Positions 8,248 to 17,195 of a stretch of 64,000 bases of DNA are shown here, one piece after another. The DNA comes from CBDFHC01 sp965247585 (GTDB taxonomy: Bacteria; Chloroflexota; Dehalococcoidia; Lucifugimonadales; GCA-2712585). The notes under the pieces are model-generated. The model did no database searches. It was not told where the DNA came from and saw only the letters and a list, made by a program, of their open reading frames with translations. A program made the position numbers and the translations under genes. How positions within the stretch are numbered: the first letter of the stretch is position 1; each line of letters opens with the position of its first letter. The DNA lies in NCBI GenBank assembly GCA_965247585.1, contig CBDFHC010000004.1:1060079-1124078 (forward strand), in the 5' to 3' direction.

Positions 8248-8753
8248 TGCACCCATCCTGTTCGATGCGCCACATGAATGAGGATCCAATGCTTTCTTTC
8301 CGGGAGGATGAAGTATGAGCATTGGTAGAGTAGGGATGATTTTGGACAACAAAAAAGGCCATACACATAGAGACACTGAGAGGCCACCACATGTCAAGTG
8401 CCGGCCTACGGCTCGTCTCAGTCCGACGCGCATCGGCTAGCATTGGATCCGGCTCGACTCCCACCTCAACTGCGTGCTACACGTCCTCTACCGTCAACAC
8501 CCCCGTCCCGAAAACACGAAAGCGCCCCACATATCTACAGAAGGGGATACTCTTATCCATCAAGGCCCGGAATTGGACACGGGCCATGCGGTGGGCACAC
8601 ATGCCGCCGCGCCCGAGCACGGGCCGCCTCGACTGATTCCAGACCCAAACGCAAAACCGCCACCATCCATAAGGATGAGGGCAGGTGGCCGTCACGACGA
8701 TGGCCACCTGCCCCGTCACTCCAAAGCGGTCCTTGGAAGGCAAGGTGCGGTTC
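8248..8753. other. Intergenic region, probable left boundary zone of element A
   Basis: About 500 bases with no convincing gene. It holds an inverted repeat GGCCCG / CGGGCC near 8565-8586 and the strong hairpin at 8679-8713. The change from lipoprotein gene to element operon happens here, so an attachment site is expected, but no copy of the 46454-46479 palindrome was found by eye. Confidence 0.4.
8679..8713 (-). terminator. Strong hairpin at the end of the minus-strand operon
   Basis: A perfect 12-bp inverted repeat GGGCAGGTGGCC / GGCCACCTGCCC with an 11-base loop begins about 40 bases after the stop of the last operon gene. No T tract follows on either strand, so it may be a stabilising or factor-assisted terminator structure. 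Confidence 0.5.
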
Positions 8754-9236
8754 TTAGAACAGCCGCAGCGTCTCCGGCTGCTGTTGCTCCTCCTCTCCCT
8801 CGGCGGTCCCGGCCTGAGCTGCCCCCTGCTCACGCCGGTTCCGGCGCCTGGCCGGGGGAGAGGGTCTCTCGTGCGCCGGATACTTGGGTGCCTCCTCCCA
8901 CTTGGCTCTCGCCCTTTCCACCACCGCCGGGACCTCCTGGGTCAGGACGGACAGGTCAGCGTCGTCGAAGGGCTCGATGTACGGGTCGGACGAAGACTGT
9001 TGCACCCCGATGGTGGTCCTGCCTCCCTTGATGGACACGACGACCTTCAGCTCCTCCGGCTGACTGGTCTGCTCCTCGCCGTCGTCAGCACCCTGCGGGT
9101 CCTGTGCGGACTCCTTGTTGGCGTCCTGCTCATCGGCAACCACGGCTTCCGTGTCTTCCGCTGCTTCGCCAAAGAGACTCTCGTCAGCGCTCGGGGCATC
9201 CGAGCGGGTTGCTTCCGTTCCGTTGTCATCAGGCAT
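8754..9236 (-). CDS. Acidic low-complexity protein, unknown function
   Basis: 160 residues, last gene of the long minus-strand operon. The first 65 residues are very acidic and disordered-looking. A short ordered core (ELKVVVSIKGGRTTIGVQQ) follows, and the tail is rich in Arg, Pro and Gln. The core resembles part of PRTRC_E-type accessory proteins in style only; I cannot assign a family. ATG 9236 has GGAG upstream. Its place behind the DUF2958 and PRTRC genes suggests a role in that cassette. Confidence 0.65.
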   Translation of the reverse strand: MPDDNGTEATRSDAPSADESLFGEAAEDTEAVVADEQDANKESAQDPQGADDGEEQTSQPEELKVVVSIKGGRTTIGVQQSSSDPYIEPFDDADLSVLTQEVPAVVERARAKWEEAPKYPAHERPSPPARRRNRREQGAAQAGTAEGEEEQQQPETLRLF

Positions 9237-9285
9237 GGCTGCTCCTTTCCTTGATGGTTCTCTGGCTGCGTTGCGCCGCGAGTCT

Positions 9286-9669
9286 CTACCGCGACTGTCT
9301 CCTGATCTCGCCGAGGGTCTGAGGCTCCCAGTACAGGTCGCGCTCCACGGCGGGGACGCCACCGAACACCGTTACTTCCGAGAGTTCCGTCAGATCAAAG
9401 TAACCCAGCTCGGTATCGAACCCCTCGACGAGGCCGAAGCAGAGTCCGGTCTCGGCGTCCCACTCGGTGATGAACCAGCGCCACCCATTGTAGGCACTGA
9501 ACAGCTTCACTCTGGCGATCACGGCGTCGGGGTCATTTGCGCCGTCATTGGCGTACAGGGGCGGGATTGTGTCGGCCAGTTCCTTGGTCATCAGTTGGTG
9601 TCCGCGTGGCCCGTTGTGGTTGTCCTGCCAGATGGTGGTGGTCGTGGCGGTTGTTTCTTGGTCAAGCAT
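9286..9669 (-). CDS. DUF2958 domain protein
   Basis: 127 residues. From MTKELADTIPPLYANDG on, it matches DUF2958, with WRWFITEWDAETGLCFGLVEGFD (split here by eye) and FDLTELSEV followed by VERDLYWEP. DUF2958 proteins are small, of unknown function, and common on plasmids and integrative elements next to single-strand DNA genes and PRTRC cassettes. The ATG at 9669 follows GAGGAG by 6 bases. It sits 50 bases after the ThiF gene. Confidence 0.85.
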   Translation of the reverse strand: MLDQETTATTTTIWQDNHNGPRGHQLMTKELADTIPPLYANDGANDPDAVIARVKLFSAYNGWRWFITEWDAETGLCFGLVEGFDTELGYFDLTELSEVTVFGGVPAVERDLYWEPQTLGEIRRQSR

Positions 9670-9720
9670 TGGTTTCTCCTCTCTTGTCTGTTCTCTGCAT
9701 TAGTTCGCGAAGGCTTGCCG

Positions 9721-10530
9721 CTAGGACGCTGGCTCGAAACCGGTTCGAACCACCCGCGCCACCGCTTCAGGGGTGGCGTAGGTCGGGGTAACGGTGCCCT
9801 GCTCCATGTCCAGGTAGAGGCCCATGAAGGGGCAGGTCCCCGCCGCCATGCGGCGGATCACCTGTAAGACCAGCGACGCCATCATCTGGTTGATGGTCGG
9901 GTCCTGGTCGGTGAGGTCGAGGGCCGCCGCGCAGTCCACGTCGGGAGGTGTGGTCGATACGGCGGTGAGCAGGTCGGGGCGCTGCACCGTGGGCGCGGGA
10001 AGCAGGTAGCAGGTCTGGTCGACGAAGGCTTCTTCGTCCCCGAAGTCCCGGTCGGCGACGTTGCCGATAATCACCTGGCCCCAGTTGGTGTCGTTGCCCG
10101 CGTCGATGAGCCACCGGCGCGGGTCGCCCGGCAGGGACTCCGCCATCGCCCTGCGCGCTGCGGCGTTGTCGGCGCAGCCGATGAGCAGGGAGTTCCCGTG
10201 GGAGGGGAGGCCGGGGTAGCCGCCCCCATCGGGCCTGGAGTCTTCGTCCCGGAAGGGGTAGACCGAGTAGCCGATGGGACGCCGGAAGGCCCTGGCCAGC
10301 CGGTCGGCGAGGGCCTGGCTCTTGAACCTGCCCACGTCCTCGGGGTAGAAGTTCTGGCGCAGCAGGTTGTGGGGCTCCACCCGGTCGTGGTCCACCAGGA
10401 CGATGGTGGCCTGCCGTCCCTGGAAGAGGCGGCAGAGGCCCTCGGCCACGAAACCGCCGGTCCCGCCGCAGCCGACCACGGTGATCCACGGGTTGTCCAG
10501 CAGGAATTGGTTGTCCAGGTAGTAGGGCAT
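9721..10530 (-). CDS. PRTRC-system ThiF/E1-like adenylyltransferase
   Basis: 269 residues of the E1/ThiF/MoeB superfamily. It has the nucleotide-binding loop VVGCGGTGGFVAEG near residue 17, the acidic LVDHDRVEPHNLLRQNF segment that binds Mg-ATP and the Ubl tail, and LLIGCADN. A C-terminal DCAAALDLTDQDPTIN segment places a Cys where many E1-like proteins carry their thioester Cys. E1 enzymes adenylate the C-terminal Gly of a ubiquitin-like protein. Ribosome site AAGGAGGTGA precedes the ATG. It lies 18 bases after the JAMM gene in a cassette that also encodes E2-like and Ubl-like proteins. Confidence 0.9.
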   Translation of the reverse strand: MPYYLDNQFLLDNPWITVVGCGGTGGFVAEGLCRLFQGRQATIVLVDHDRVEPHNLLRQNFYPEDVGRFKSQALADRLARAFRRPIGYSVYPFRDEDSRPDGGGYPGLPSHGNSLLIGCADNAAARRAMAESLPGDPRRWLIDAGNDTNWGQVIIGNVADRDFGDEEAFVDQTCYLLPAPTVQRPDLLTAVSTTPPDVDCAAALDLTDQDPTINQMMASLVLQVIRRMAAGTCPFMGLYLDMEQGTVTPTYATPEAVARVVRTGFEPAS

Positions 10531-10548
10531 CTTCAGTTCACCTCCTTG

Positions 10549-11136
10549 TCATTCGTTTGGTGTGTCGTGTTCGCCCATGAGCCGAACGCCCCTTTCCGGC
10601 CCTTCGAACACCTCTGGCCAGTCCAGCGGGGCGAAGTGGCCGTAGACGCCGACCCGGAGACGCAGCTCCGGTAGAGGGGCGTCGAGGCGTCCGACGACGC
10701 CGTAGATGCGGAAGCCCTGCTCATCCTGGTCGTCGGTGGCCGAGAAGAAGGCGCGGGAGTTTCCGTGGGAGTGGAACTCGGCGACCACCCCTGCGGGGGG
10801 CTGATACGCGAGTCTCGTGGCGGTCCCCGCCTGCGGGGGGACGACCAGCCGGTAGCCGTCCCCATCCCAGCGCACGGCGAAGAGCCGCTCGGTGTCCGGG
10901 GTCTCCTGGAACCACCTCAGCCCCAGGGCGAACAGGTATGCCGGGATGGCGTGGGTGAGCTGAAACTTCTCGGCCACGGGAGCGAGCCCCCGCACCGTGC
11001 AGGGTGCGACCCGCACCCGCGCCTTCAGGTGTGCTCCCTGGGACTGGACGTAGACGCCCCCCGATCCCAGAACGTAGTCGTAGCCGATTCCCTGGGCACC
11101 GGCGAGTCCGCCGGGATGGTTGACCAGGTAGCCCAC
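10549..11136 (-). CDS. PRTRC system protein A: JAB/JAMM-type peptidase
   Basis: 195 residues from GTG 11136. The C-terminal half has a canonical JAMM zinc site: an upstream Glu, then H-S-H, seven residues, S, two residues, D (FHSHGNSRAFFSATDD). Such enzymes cut isopeptide or linear Ubl bonds. The N-terminal part (YDYVLGSGGVYVQSQ) matches the family start. The open frame could extend to ATG 11244, but that would overlap the upstream gene by 95 bases, so GTG 11136, just after that gene's stop, is preferred. In the cassette it would mature the Ubl precursor or remove it from targets; this is inferred from family behaviour. Confidence 0.88.
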   Translation of the reverse strand: MGYLVNHPGGLAGAQGIGYDYVLGSGGVYVQSQGAHLKARVRVAPCTVRGLAPVAEKFQLTHAIPAYLFALGLRWFQETPDTERLFAVRWDGDGYRLVVPPQAGTATRLAYQPPAGVVAEFHSHGNSRAFFSATDDQDEQGFRIYGVVGRLDAPLPELRLRVGVYGHFAPLDWPEVFEGPERGVRLMGEHDTPNE

Positions 11137-11149
11137 CGGCCCCGCCCCG

Positions 11150-11854
11150 CTAGCGGTAGCCACGTCTCCCCTCGGAGACCGCCATCGCCTGAGCCACCGT
11201 ACACTGGGGAACCAGGTCTTCAGCCGGGTATGCAGTTGTTCCATCGAGCTCCTCCCATAGCGCTTGCAGGTTGTCGGCGTGCTTCTTCGAGCGGTCCCGG
11301 ATGTCGCCGGTAAGCGAGAAGAAGGACTGGAAGAACGACTCCGGTATCAGCCCCACCTCCTCGGGGAACCGGTGGCTTCCGGGGCAGACCCTCCCGTCTC
11401 TGAAGACGTTGAAGGCCGGGGCCCGGAAGAGGAGCTGCTCGGGGTCCTTCGGCCTGTTCAGTGCGGCGTAGACCCAGGGCGCACGCCCCGGCGAGCAGAC
11501 GAAGACCAGACCCGGCATGGGAAGCCGGAGCCGGGCGGGAGGCTTGAACGCCTCCCGTTGCAGGGCCACCGGCCAGACCTGCGGCGGCCTCCAGAGGGCA
11601 ACCACCTGCCCGGTCTCGCCCTGGTTCCACCAGAGGGCCTCATCCGGCAGCAGCCCCGAGGAGAACCCCAGGTGCTGGATGAACACGTTGGCGATCTCGT
11701 CCGCCGAGACGGTCCTGACCCAGGCGGAGTCGTCCTCGAAGCCCCGCAGCAGGATGGTCTCCTTGTAGACCTCCAGCTGCACCTTCAGCTCGTCCCTTGG
11801 CAGGTCGGTTCCGCCGGGCAGGGACCATTCGGTTGTTTCCACATCACTGGTCAT
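11150..11854 (-). CDS. PRTRC system protein B, with an E2-like active-site motif
   Basis: 234 residues matching PRTRC_B: PGLVFVCSPGRAPWVYAAL followed by LLFRAPAFNVFRDGRVCPGS. The last segment lines up with the E2 ubiquitin-conjugating signature (HPN, V, Y, DG, I/V, C): AFN replaces HPN and Cys157 sits at the thioester position. Cys157 is encoded at 11384-11386. An E2-like role for such proteins next to E1-like and JAMM proteins has been proposed from comparative genomics; the alignment here is by eye. The gene overlaps the preceding frame by 11 bases and the peptidase gene follows directly. Confidence 0.85.
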   Translation of the reverse strand: MTSDVETTEWSLPGGTDLPRDELKVQLEVYKETILLRGFEDDSAWVRTVSADEIANVFIQHLGFSSGLLPDEALWWNQGETGQVVALWRPPQVWPVALQREAFKPPARLRLPMPGLVFVCSPGRAPWVYAALNRPKDPEQLLFRAPAFNVFRDGRVCPGSHRFPEEVGLIPESFFQSFFSLTGDIRDRSKKHADNLQALWEELDGTTAYPAEDLVPQCTVAQAMAVSEGRRGYR

Positions 11855-12686
11855 GGTCGTTGTCCTCCTGTTCTTGTTTGGGGAGCTGCCCCAGGACGAA
11901 ATCCAGCATCTCGGCGAATCGGCCGGGGAGGTCCTCCTCCAGCCAATCGGTCAACCGGCTCACCGAGTCCATGAGGGCGCTGGCCTTGCGCCACTCCTCC
12001 GTGCCCTCAGCGATGATGTCGTCCTCCCACGGGTCGGCGAACCCGTCGTACGATCCGTCCTCATAGTTGTGGTCGAGGAAGAAGTTGCCGGTCTCGGCAA
12101 GGACCCACGAGCAGGCTTTGGCCGCCCCCTCGAACCGGGTCTCCTTCACCGCATCGGTGAGGTCGTCCAGGGGTATGCCGCCCTGGGGAATCCTCTCCAA
12201 TGTGTCCTTCGGGATGCGTTCGGCGGCCGACTCCAGCCAGGCCACTCGCAGCCCGTCGGGGCCGTCGTAGTAGACATCGGGGGGCTTGACCAGCAGGGTC
12301 ATGGCCGAGACGCCGTCGCGGTAGCCGTTCCACATCTCGTGGAGGCCGTCGTAGCCGAAGCCCATCAGGTCGAAGGGGATGCCTCTCCGCAGCCAGGACC
12401 AGGGCGGTTGTTCCCCCTCCTCGTCGAGCCAGAACTCGATGAACGGGGCGTAGAGGGGGAAGTGCCGCTCCCCGAAGAGATTGGCGAACCGCTCCACCCT
12501 CGTGCGTACGTCGGGGGCCGAAAGCGCCGCCTCCCCCTCCTGGGGAAAGAGACGGCGCACAAGCCCCGCGAACCAGGCGTAGTCGTCGGCGTATCCGACC
12601 AGCGTGACCAGCTCCCGCAGCGACGGCGGACGCCGCAGGAGCAGTTTCGCCAGCCCGCTCAGCGTCGGCGGGACAGCAGCTTGCAC
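11844..12686 (-). CDS. PRTRC-cassette protein, possible PRTRC_F relative
   Basis: 280 residues from a GTG start inside the end of the preceding small gene (28-base overlap). Composition is acidic and Trp-rich (FIEFWLDEEGEQPPWSWL, GFGYDGLHEMWNGYRDG). No catalytic motif is recognisable. By position, between PRTRC_C and PRTRC_B, it could be PRTRC_F, but I cannot confirm this by eye. It probably acts as an accessory or target-recognition subunit of the cassette; that is a guess. Confidence 0.7.
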   Translation of the reverse strand: MQAAVPPTLSGLAKLLLRRPPSLRELVTLVGYADDYAWFAGLVRRLFPQEGEAALSAPDVRTRVERFANLFGERHFPLYAPFIEFWLDEEGEQPPWSWLRRGIPFDLMGFGYDGLHEMWNGYRDGVSAMTLLVKPPDVYYDGPDGLRVAWLESAAERIPKDTLERIPQGGIPLDDLTDAVKETRFEGAAKACSWVLAETGNFFLDHNYEDGSYDGFADPWEDDIIAEGTEEWRKASALMDSVSRLTDWLEEDLPGRFAEMLDFVLGQLPKQEQEDNDHDQ

Positions 12687-12889
12687 CGCATTGCCTCCAG
12701 TAGCCGCCCCGTTGCCGAGGCGTAGTCCTGGGCCTGAACGCAGGCCAGCTCCACCTCCGGCTGCCGGGAGGCTGCTGCGTCCAGGTCGAATGACCCGTCG
12801 GGCCGTGTGAGCTCCGCCGTGAGCTCGATGATTCGGAGGTCCGCAGGAGGCGTTGCCTCCAGCAGACCGGCCAGTGTCCGGTTGTCCAT
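12659..12889 (-). CDS. Small PRTRC-cassette protein, unknown
   Basis: 76 residues (MDNRTLAGLLEATPPADL...). No family recognised. It is helical and rich in Ala and Glu, with a basic tail. Its 3' end overlaps the next gene by 28 bases and it begins 13 bases after the PRTRC_C gene; a good ribosome site (GGAGGGAG) precedes the ATG. Tight packing supports a real gene. Confidence 0.7.
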   Translation of the reverse strand: MDNRTLAGLLEATPPADLRIIELTAELTRPDGSFDLDAAASRQPEVELACVQAQDYASATGRLLEAMRCKLLSRRR

Positions 12890-12902
12890 CGGACTCCCTC
12901 CT

Positions 12903-13109
12903 TCAGTTCCGGGCGCAGGGGAAGGCGCCCTTGGTGCCCACCCGCCGCTGGAACTCGTAGATGGTGTCGTTTCCTCTCGGCGTCTCCTTGACGGAGGCGT
13001 TGGCGATCTCCCCGTAGAAATCGCTCAGGGTTCCTTTCACCTGGTCAACGCTCATCTGGGGGTCGGGGTCGGGGAACTCGCGGTCGTCGTAGACGAATAC
13101 TCTTGCCAT
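12903..13109 (-). CDS. PRTRC system protein C, ubiquitin-like small protein
   Basis: 68 residues, almost the whole PRTRC_C family length: ARVFVYDDREFPDPDPQMS, then FYGEIANASV and TIYEFQRRVGTKG. The family is predicted to be a beta-grasp Ubl. The sequence ends GTKGAFPCARN: a Gly followed by a seven-residue tail. If a JAMM enzyme trims the tail, a C-terminal Gly would be exposed, as for ubiquitin precursors. It is the first PRTRC gene after the SNF2 helicase. The family call is strong; processing is inference. Confidence 0.88.
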   Translation of the reverse strand: MARVFVYDDREFPDPDPQMSVDQVKGTLSDFYGEIANASVKETPRGNDTIYEFQRRVGTKGAFPCARN

Positions 13110-13154
13110 CGTTCTTCTCCTTCTCCTGCTTGGTCCTGTTTAGTTTCCACGTGT

Positions 13155-13189
13155 GGGGAGGCCGTCGTCGCGTGTGCGGCGGCCTCCCC
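13155..13189 (-). repeat. Intercistronic GC-rich hairpin
   Basis: Perfect 10-bp stem GGGGAGGCCG / CGGCCTCCCC between the helicase stop and the PRTRC_C start. One of a set of hairpins in the gaps of this operon. Confidence 0.65.
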
Positions 13190-13203
13190 CGTACCCTTGC
13201 GGT

Positions 13204-15582
13204 CTAGCGCCCCGCGCCGACCGGCTCCTCCTCCCGCTCCTGTTCCACCGCCCACTCGAACAGGGACAGTGACGGGGCCTGGGTCTTGCGGCCCCTGGGC
13301 TTCACCGGCTCCTCGGCCATGAACTCGGCCCAGCAGAACAGCGACTGCTGCGGCTCCGTGGCCTCATCGTGGTGGCCGTTGTCGTTCCCGTTGCCGTTGA
13401 CGTGGCGGCCGTTGGCCGGGACAAGCTCCACGGTCGGCCCGATGTCGAGGGCGTCGTCACCGTTGGCGTGGTGTCCGTTGCCGTTGACCGCGACGGCCTC
13501 CGGCTCGACCCCGTGTCCAGCACGGGGCAGGCTCTCCACCAGCTTCCAGCCGTCGTCCACCAGCAGCTCCTCGCCCTCGCTCTCGGCGTTCCTGGCCTGG
13601 GCGAAGACCTCCTCCATCGTCTCGGCCTCGTCCTCCTCCTCGCCGCCGCTGACGATCTTGCGGGCCAGGGCCATCATCATGTCGTCCCCGTCGTCGCCAT
13701 AGGCGGCAAGCCCGTCCTCCGGCAGCTCCCCCTCGACGGCCAGGGAACTCTGCATCTTCTTTGCCACCAGCTTCAGCGCGTCGGCCTGGAGGGTGTTCCG
13801 GTAGCTCATGAACACCACCTTCACCGGGCGGGTCTGCCCGATGCGCCACGACCGCCGCGACGCCTGCCGGACGACATAGACGCTGTAATCCGTCTCGTCC
13901 CAAACAATGGTCGGGAAGTCGATGAGGTCGAGGCCGGTCTGCACCAGGCGCGGATGGCAGATCAGTACGTCTATGCCCTGCTTCACCTTGTCGGCGACCC
14001 ACGCCTCACGGCGATTCGGGGCCACCGCATCGGCCTTCATCACCGTCACCCTGAACCCGTGCCGGGTGAGGATGTCGTCCATCCGCCCGGTGATGTCCCG
14101 CGTCCCCGTATGGGTGACGTATACCAGCACCCGCCTTCCCTCCAGCCGCTCGGCGGCCACCAGGTCGATGAGCGCCTTCTCCTTCGGGTAGAGCTTTTCC
14201 TCCGACAGCGGTGGCACCTGGACGATGACGTCGCCAGTCCTGGGGTCGAAGACGGTCTCCCCCCTGGTGCAGCCGTCCGGGTAGGCCAACAGGGTTTGCA
14301 GGTAGGTCGCCAGCAGCCGCTTGGAGCCAGCCTTCAGAGCCTCCGCCAGCTTCAGCCTCAGCTCCTCGAACACGTGGTTGTAGGCGCTGCGCTGGGAGTA
14401 GCCCGTCGCGTCCTCCTCCGAGTCCATCGAGGACACGAGGATCTTCTCCTCGTAGTCCGGCAGGCCGGAGGCGACGTCCGCCAGTCTGAGGAAGACGGTG
14501 TTGCCGATGATGTGGAACAAAGCGCTGGGCACGAGGCCCGGCCTCTCCCTGACCACCTTGCGGAACTTGCGACGGCGGCTGTTGCGCCCGTCCTCCACCG
14601 CGTCGTCGTCGGGCTTGCCGACGGTGATCTCCTCGAAGCCGTACCGCTGTATCCAGCGGTGCTCGTCCGACCGCCCGAACTCCGTGCGAATTTCCGGGGA
14701 GAACCGGTAGAGCAGATGGAAGATGGTCGAGGAGTAGCCGCCGAGCAGAGTCCCGGTCAGGCTGAGGGACTTGCCGCACACGTCGGCGAGGATGCCAGCG
14801 GCGATGCCCTGGGCGCTCCCTCGCCCCTTGAACTCATGCACCTCGTCTCCGATCAGCAGGTCGAAGAACCCCTTCATCCGGTGCTTGATGTAGTCCGCAA
14901 GCGGGTAGCGGGCCGGGCCGGACCTGTCGGCCTGCCAGAGAGGAGCGCCGCAGCCGGCGCAGGTGTGCTTGCGGCGGTTCAGGTCGGCGTCGGTCAGCGG
15001 CACGCCGTCCTTGTCTACGATCTGCGCCGTGCAGTCGGGGCAGCAGGGGACCCGGAAGGGCTCCCCCGTCTCCTCGTCCCATAAGAGCCTTCCCTTCGAG
15101 ACGTTGCCCACCGCTCGATGACGGCGGGCATCCAGCGGTAGGACAGCTTGGCCTTCTCCCGGCTCATCACCGCGAAGAGGGGGCCGGAGCCGACGGAGAG
15201 GCGGAGCCGCTCCAGGTCGGTGATGGACTCGACGGCGGCGGCGCGGACGAAGGGCACCGTCTGCTCGATCTCCCGCTTCCACTTGGGAACCAGGTGGGGC
15301 GGGCAGATGATGAGAATGCGCTCGAATCCCGCCATGTGAGCCGCAGCCGCGGCGATGAAGGTCTTTGCCCGTTCCCATCTCGCCGACGACCGTGGTGCCC
15401 CGGTGGGCCTTGAGAGAGAGGGCCGCTCCCCTGATGGCGTCGGTCTGCGCCCCCAGGGGCTTGCGGAGCAGGCGGGGGAGCCTGCCGCCGTTCTCCGAGG
15501 GGCGGTAGAGGGGCGGGTAGGACTCCACCACCCTCCGGGCGATGGCGTCTTTGAACTTGTCGATGAAACCTCCGAGGTTCAT
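13204..15582 (-). pseudogene. SNF2-like DEAD/DEAH helicase with two compensating frameshifts
   Basis: About 790 codons from ATG 15582, which follows GGAGG. The N-terminal region leads to Walker A GEMGTGK, after which the frame changes near 15361-15367 (extra base in GGCAAAGACC). It continues as KTFIAAAAAHMAGFERILIICPP in another frame and returns near 15108-15114. The rest is intact: a zinc-binding pair CCPDC / CAGCG, a DEVH box (LIGDEVHEFKG), and the second helicase domain with GLDLIDFP and RRSWRIGQTRPVKVV. The C-terminus carries repeated NGNGHH linkers. Such helicases accompany DUF6094 methyltransferases on integrative elements. The two shifts could be assembly errors. Confidence 0.8.
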
Positions 15583-15762
15583 TTGAGTCGTCCTCCTTTT
15601 CCGTGGTGGGCCGGAGGACGACGCCGGGAACCGAGACGCACCACGCCCCCAGCGGGGACGTTTGTGAGTCGCGGGTCCCTGGAAACGTCCCCAGGCGGTT
15701 GCTTGCACGTGCGAGACCCGCGCAGTCGGCGGGCCTCGTGAGTGCGGCTCGGTGCGAGCCGT

Positions 15763-15978
15763 CTATGCGGCTTTCAGGGCCTCCCTGCGGGCGGCTTCGG
15801 CGGCCCTGTATTCGTCGTAGCAGCGTCCCCGCAGGTGGTGCGCCTTCACCGGGGAGGACACGGCCCGCCCGCCGATGATGTCCACCGAGGCGGTCTGCAT
15901 GGCGGGCTCGCCGGGGAAGATGGGCTGCCCGCACCGGCAGCAGGGTTCGAGGGTCATGGTCGTCTGCATCGTTCTCAT
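15763..15978 (-). CDS. Small Cys/His-rich protein, probable zinc finger
   Basis: 71 residues. CCRCGQPIFPGEPA with a distal HHLRGRCYDEY gives a likely C-x2-C...H-x4-C zinc site; the C-terminus is an Ala-rich helix. No named family recognised. GGAAG precedes the ATG. It lies between the helicase and the methyltransferase in the same operon. Confidence 0.7.
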   Translation of the reverse strand: MRTMQTTMTLEPCCRCGQPIFPGEPAMQTASVDIIGGRAVSSPVKAHHLRGRCYDEYRAAEAARREALKAA

Positions 15979-16014
15979 GTGGCTTCCTTTCCTTATATAA
16001 GTGGTGAGCGAAAA

Positions 16015-16046
16015 CCCCGCCTGTCTCCCGTAGGAGATGAACGGGG
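16015..16046 (-). repeat. Intercistronic hairpin
   Basis: CCCCG...CGGGG outer stem and TCTCC / GGAGA inner stem in the gap between the methyltransferase 3' end and the 71-residue gene. Confidence 0.6.
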
Positions 16047-16074
16047 CCTCGTTGTGCGGCTCGGAGCAAGCCGT

Positions 16075-17092
16075 CTAAGCGGTGATGTCGTCGATCTGCC
16101 CGTCGACCAGGTCGAGGGCCACCACGGTGGTGGTCAGCTTCTCGCGGTGGACCTCCTTCTCCGGGGCGTCCTCGACCATCACCATCTCCTTGCTGGTGCG
16201 GCCCTTGACCAGGATGCGCCTGCCCTCGGCTTCGAGGACCAGGTTGTTGAGGAAGCCCGCCGCCACCAGCATCGCCATGTGCCCCCGTCTGAGGGGCATG
16301 AGCGGTCGGGTGCGGCTGTCGCTCGCGGGCCACAGGGAGTCGGTTATCTCCGTGCTGGCCCACAGCCCCGACCGCCGCGCCTCAGCCGCAGCGGCCACCG
16401 GATCGACGGTGCGGGTGGTGAACAGGACGTCGCCGCTCGGAGTCGTGGCGGGGGTGTACTCCGGGTAGGAGTAGGAGTGGCGCTGGGAGCGCAGCGGCTC
16501 CGGCTCCCCCACCGCCCACTCCAGCACCATGCTCTCGGCTGCGGCGTCGGGAACGGGGTCGGCCTTGCGGTAGCCCATCAAGACCACCTGGTCGAAGACC
16601 TCCCGCTCAGGGTCGGGGAAGGCCCAGCAGCGCATCCGCCCGTAGTGGGTGGAGAGGTAGCGGGCCGAGACCGCGAGGCGCTGCCGTGGCACGATGAAGA
16701 CCAGCAGGCCGCTCTCGGCCAGGTAGCGCGTGGTCTGCGTCAGGAAGGCGTGCTCCGTCCGCTTGTCTTCCGAGTCGAAGTCATAGGGCGGATTCAACAG
16801 GAGCAGCCCGAAGGCCCCGTTCGCTATGGAGGTCGCGAACAGGTCGGAGGCCAGGGTGCGGTGGAGCCCTTCTCGGCCTCCTCAGCCCTGTCCCGGTGCA
16901 GCTCGACGCCGTAGGTCTCGATGGACAGGGCGTTGGGCCTGTCCAGGCGCTCGGCCAGCCGCTCAAGGGCGTCCCCGGCCCCGCAGCAGGGGTCGAGGAT
17001 GCGTATGGTCTCCCGGCCCCGGTGGTAGTAGCCGGTGGGGGTGTGAATCAACTCGGCGATCAGGTCCACCACCCGCTCGGGAGTCGGGTAGT
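16075..17092 (-). pseudogene. DUF6094-type SAM-dependent methyltransferase, 3' exon (split by a group II intron and frameshifted)
   Basis: The protein resumes with YYPTPERVVDLIAELIH, then motif I (LDPCCGAGDAL), then after a one-base frameshift at about 16867-16869 (a G run) the catalytic motif NPPYDFDSEDKRTEHAF. It continues for about 240 residues to 16075. NPPY marks an N6-adenine-type methyltransferase. Its first codons lie on the far side of the intron at 19489-19520. Joining them restores the QAK-GG-YYPTP start known in this family. It is associated with the operon's SNF2 helicase. Splicing alone would not give an open frame, because each exon has a one-base defect. Confidence 0.75.
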
Positions 17093-17157
17093 ATTGGGTA
17101 GGGACAGCGCCGCCGATGGCCGGATTGCTCTGGCTGGTTTGCGCCATCCCTCCCACC

Positions 17158-17191
17158 GAACCGGGCGTGCCACTTTCGCGGCACCCGGCTC
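17158..17191 (-). ncRNA. Group II intron domain V
   Basis: 34-nt hairpin: GAGCCGGG pairs with CCCGGTTC (one G-U), a CG bulge, TGCC with GGCA, and a GAAA tetraloop. The AGC catalytic triad sits at the base, as in known domain V sequences. Confidence 0.88.
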
Positions 17192-17195
17192 TCCA

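Noticed and set aside
13369..15084. 571-codon plus-strand frame
   Set aside because: Shadow of the SNF2 helicase on the other strand; composition of Val/Leu/Gln/Arg is typical of antisense frames.
15603..15616. GGTGGGCCGGA as a second attachment core
   Set aside because: Matches only 11 bases of the 46454-46479 palindrome and lies inside the element operon; likely chance in GC-rich DNA.
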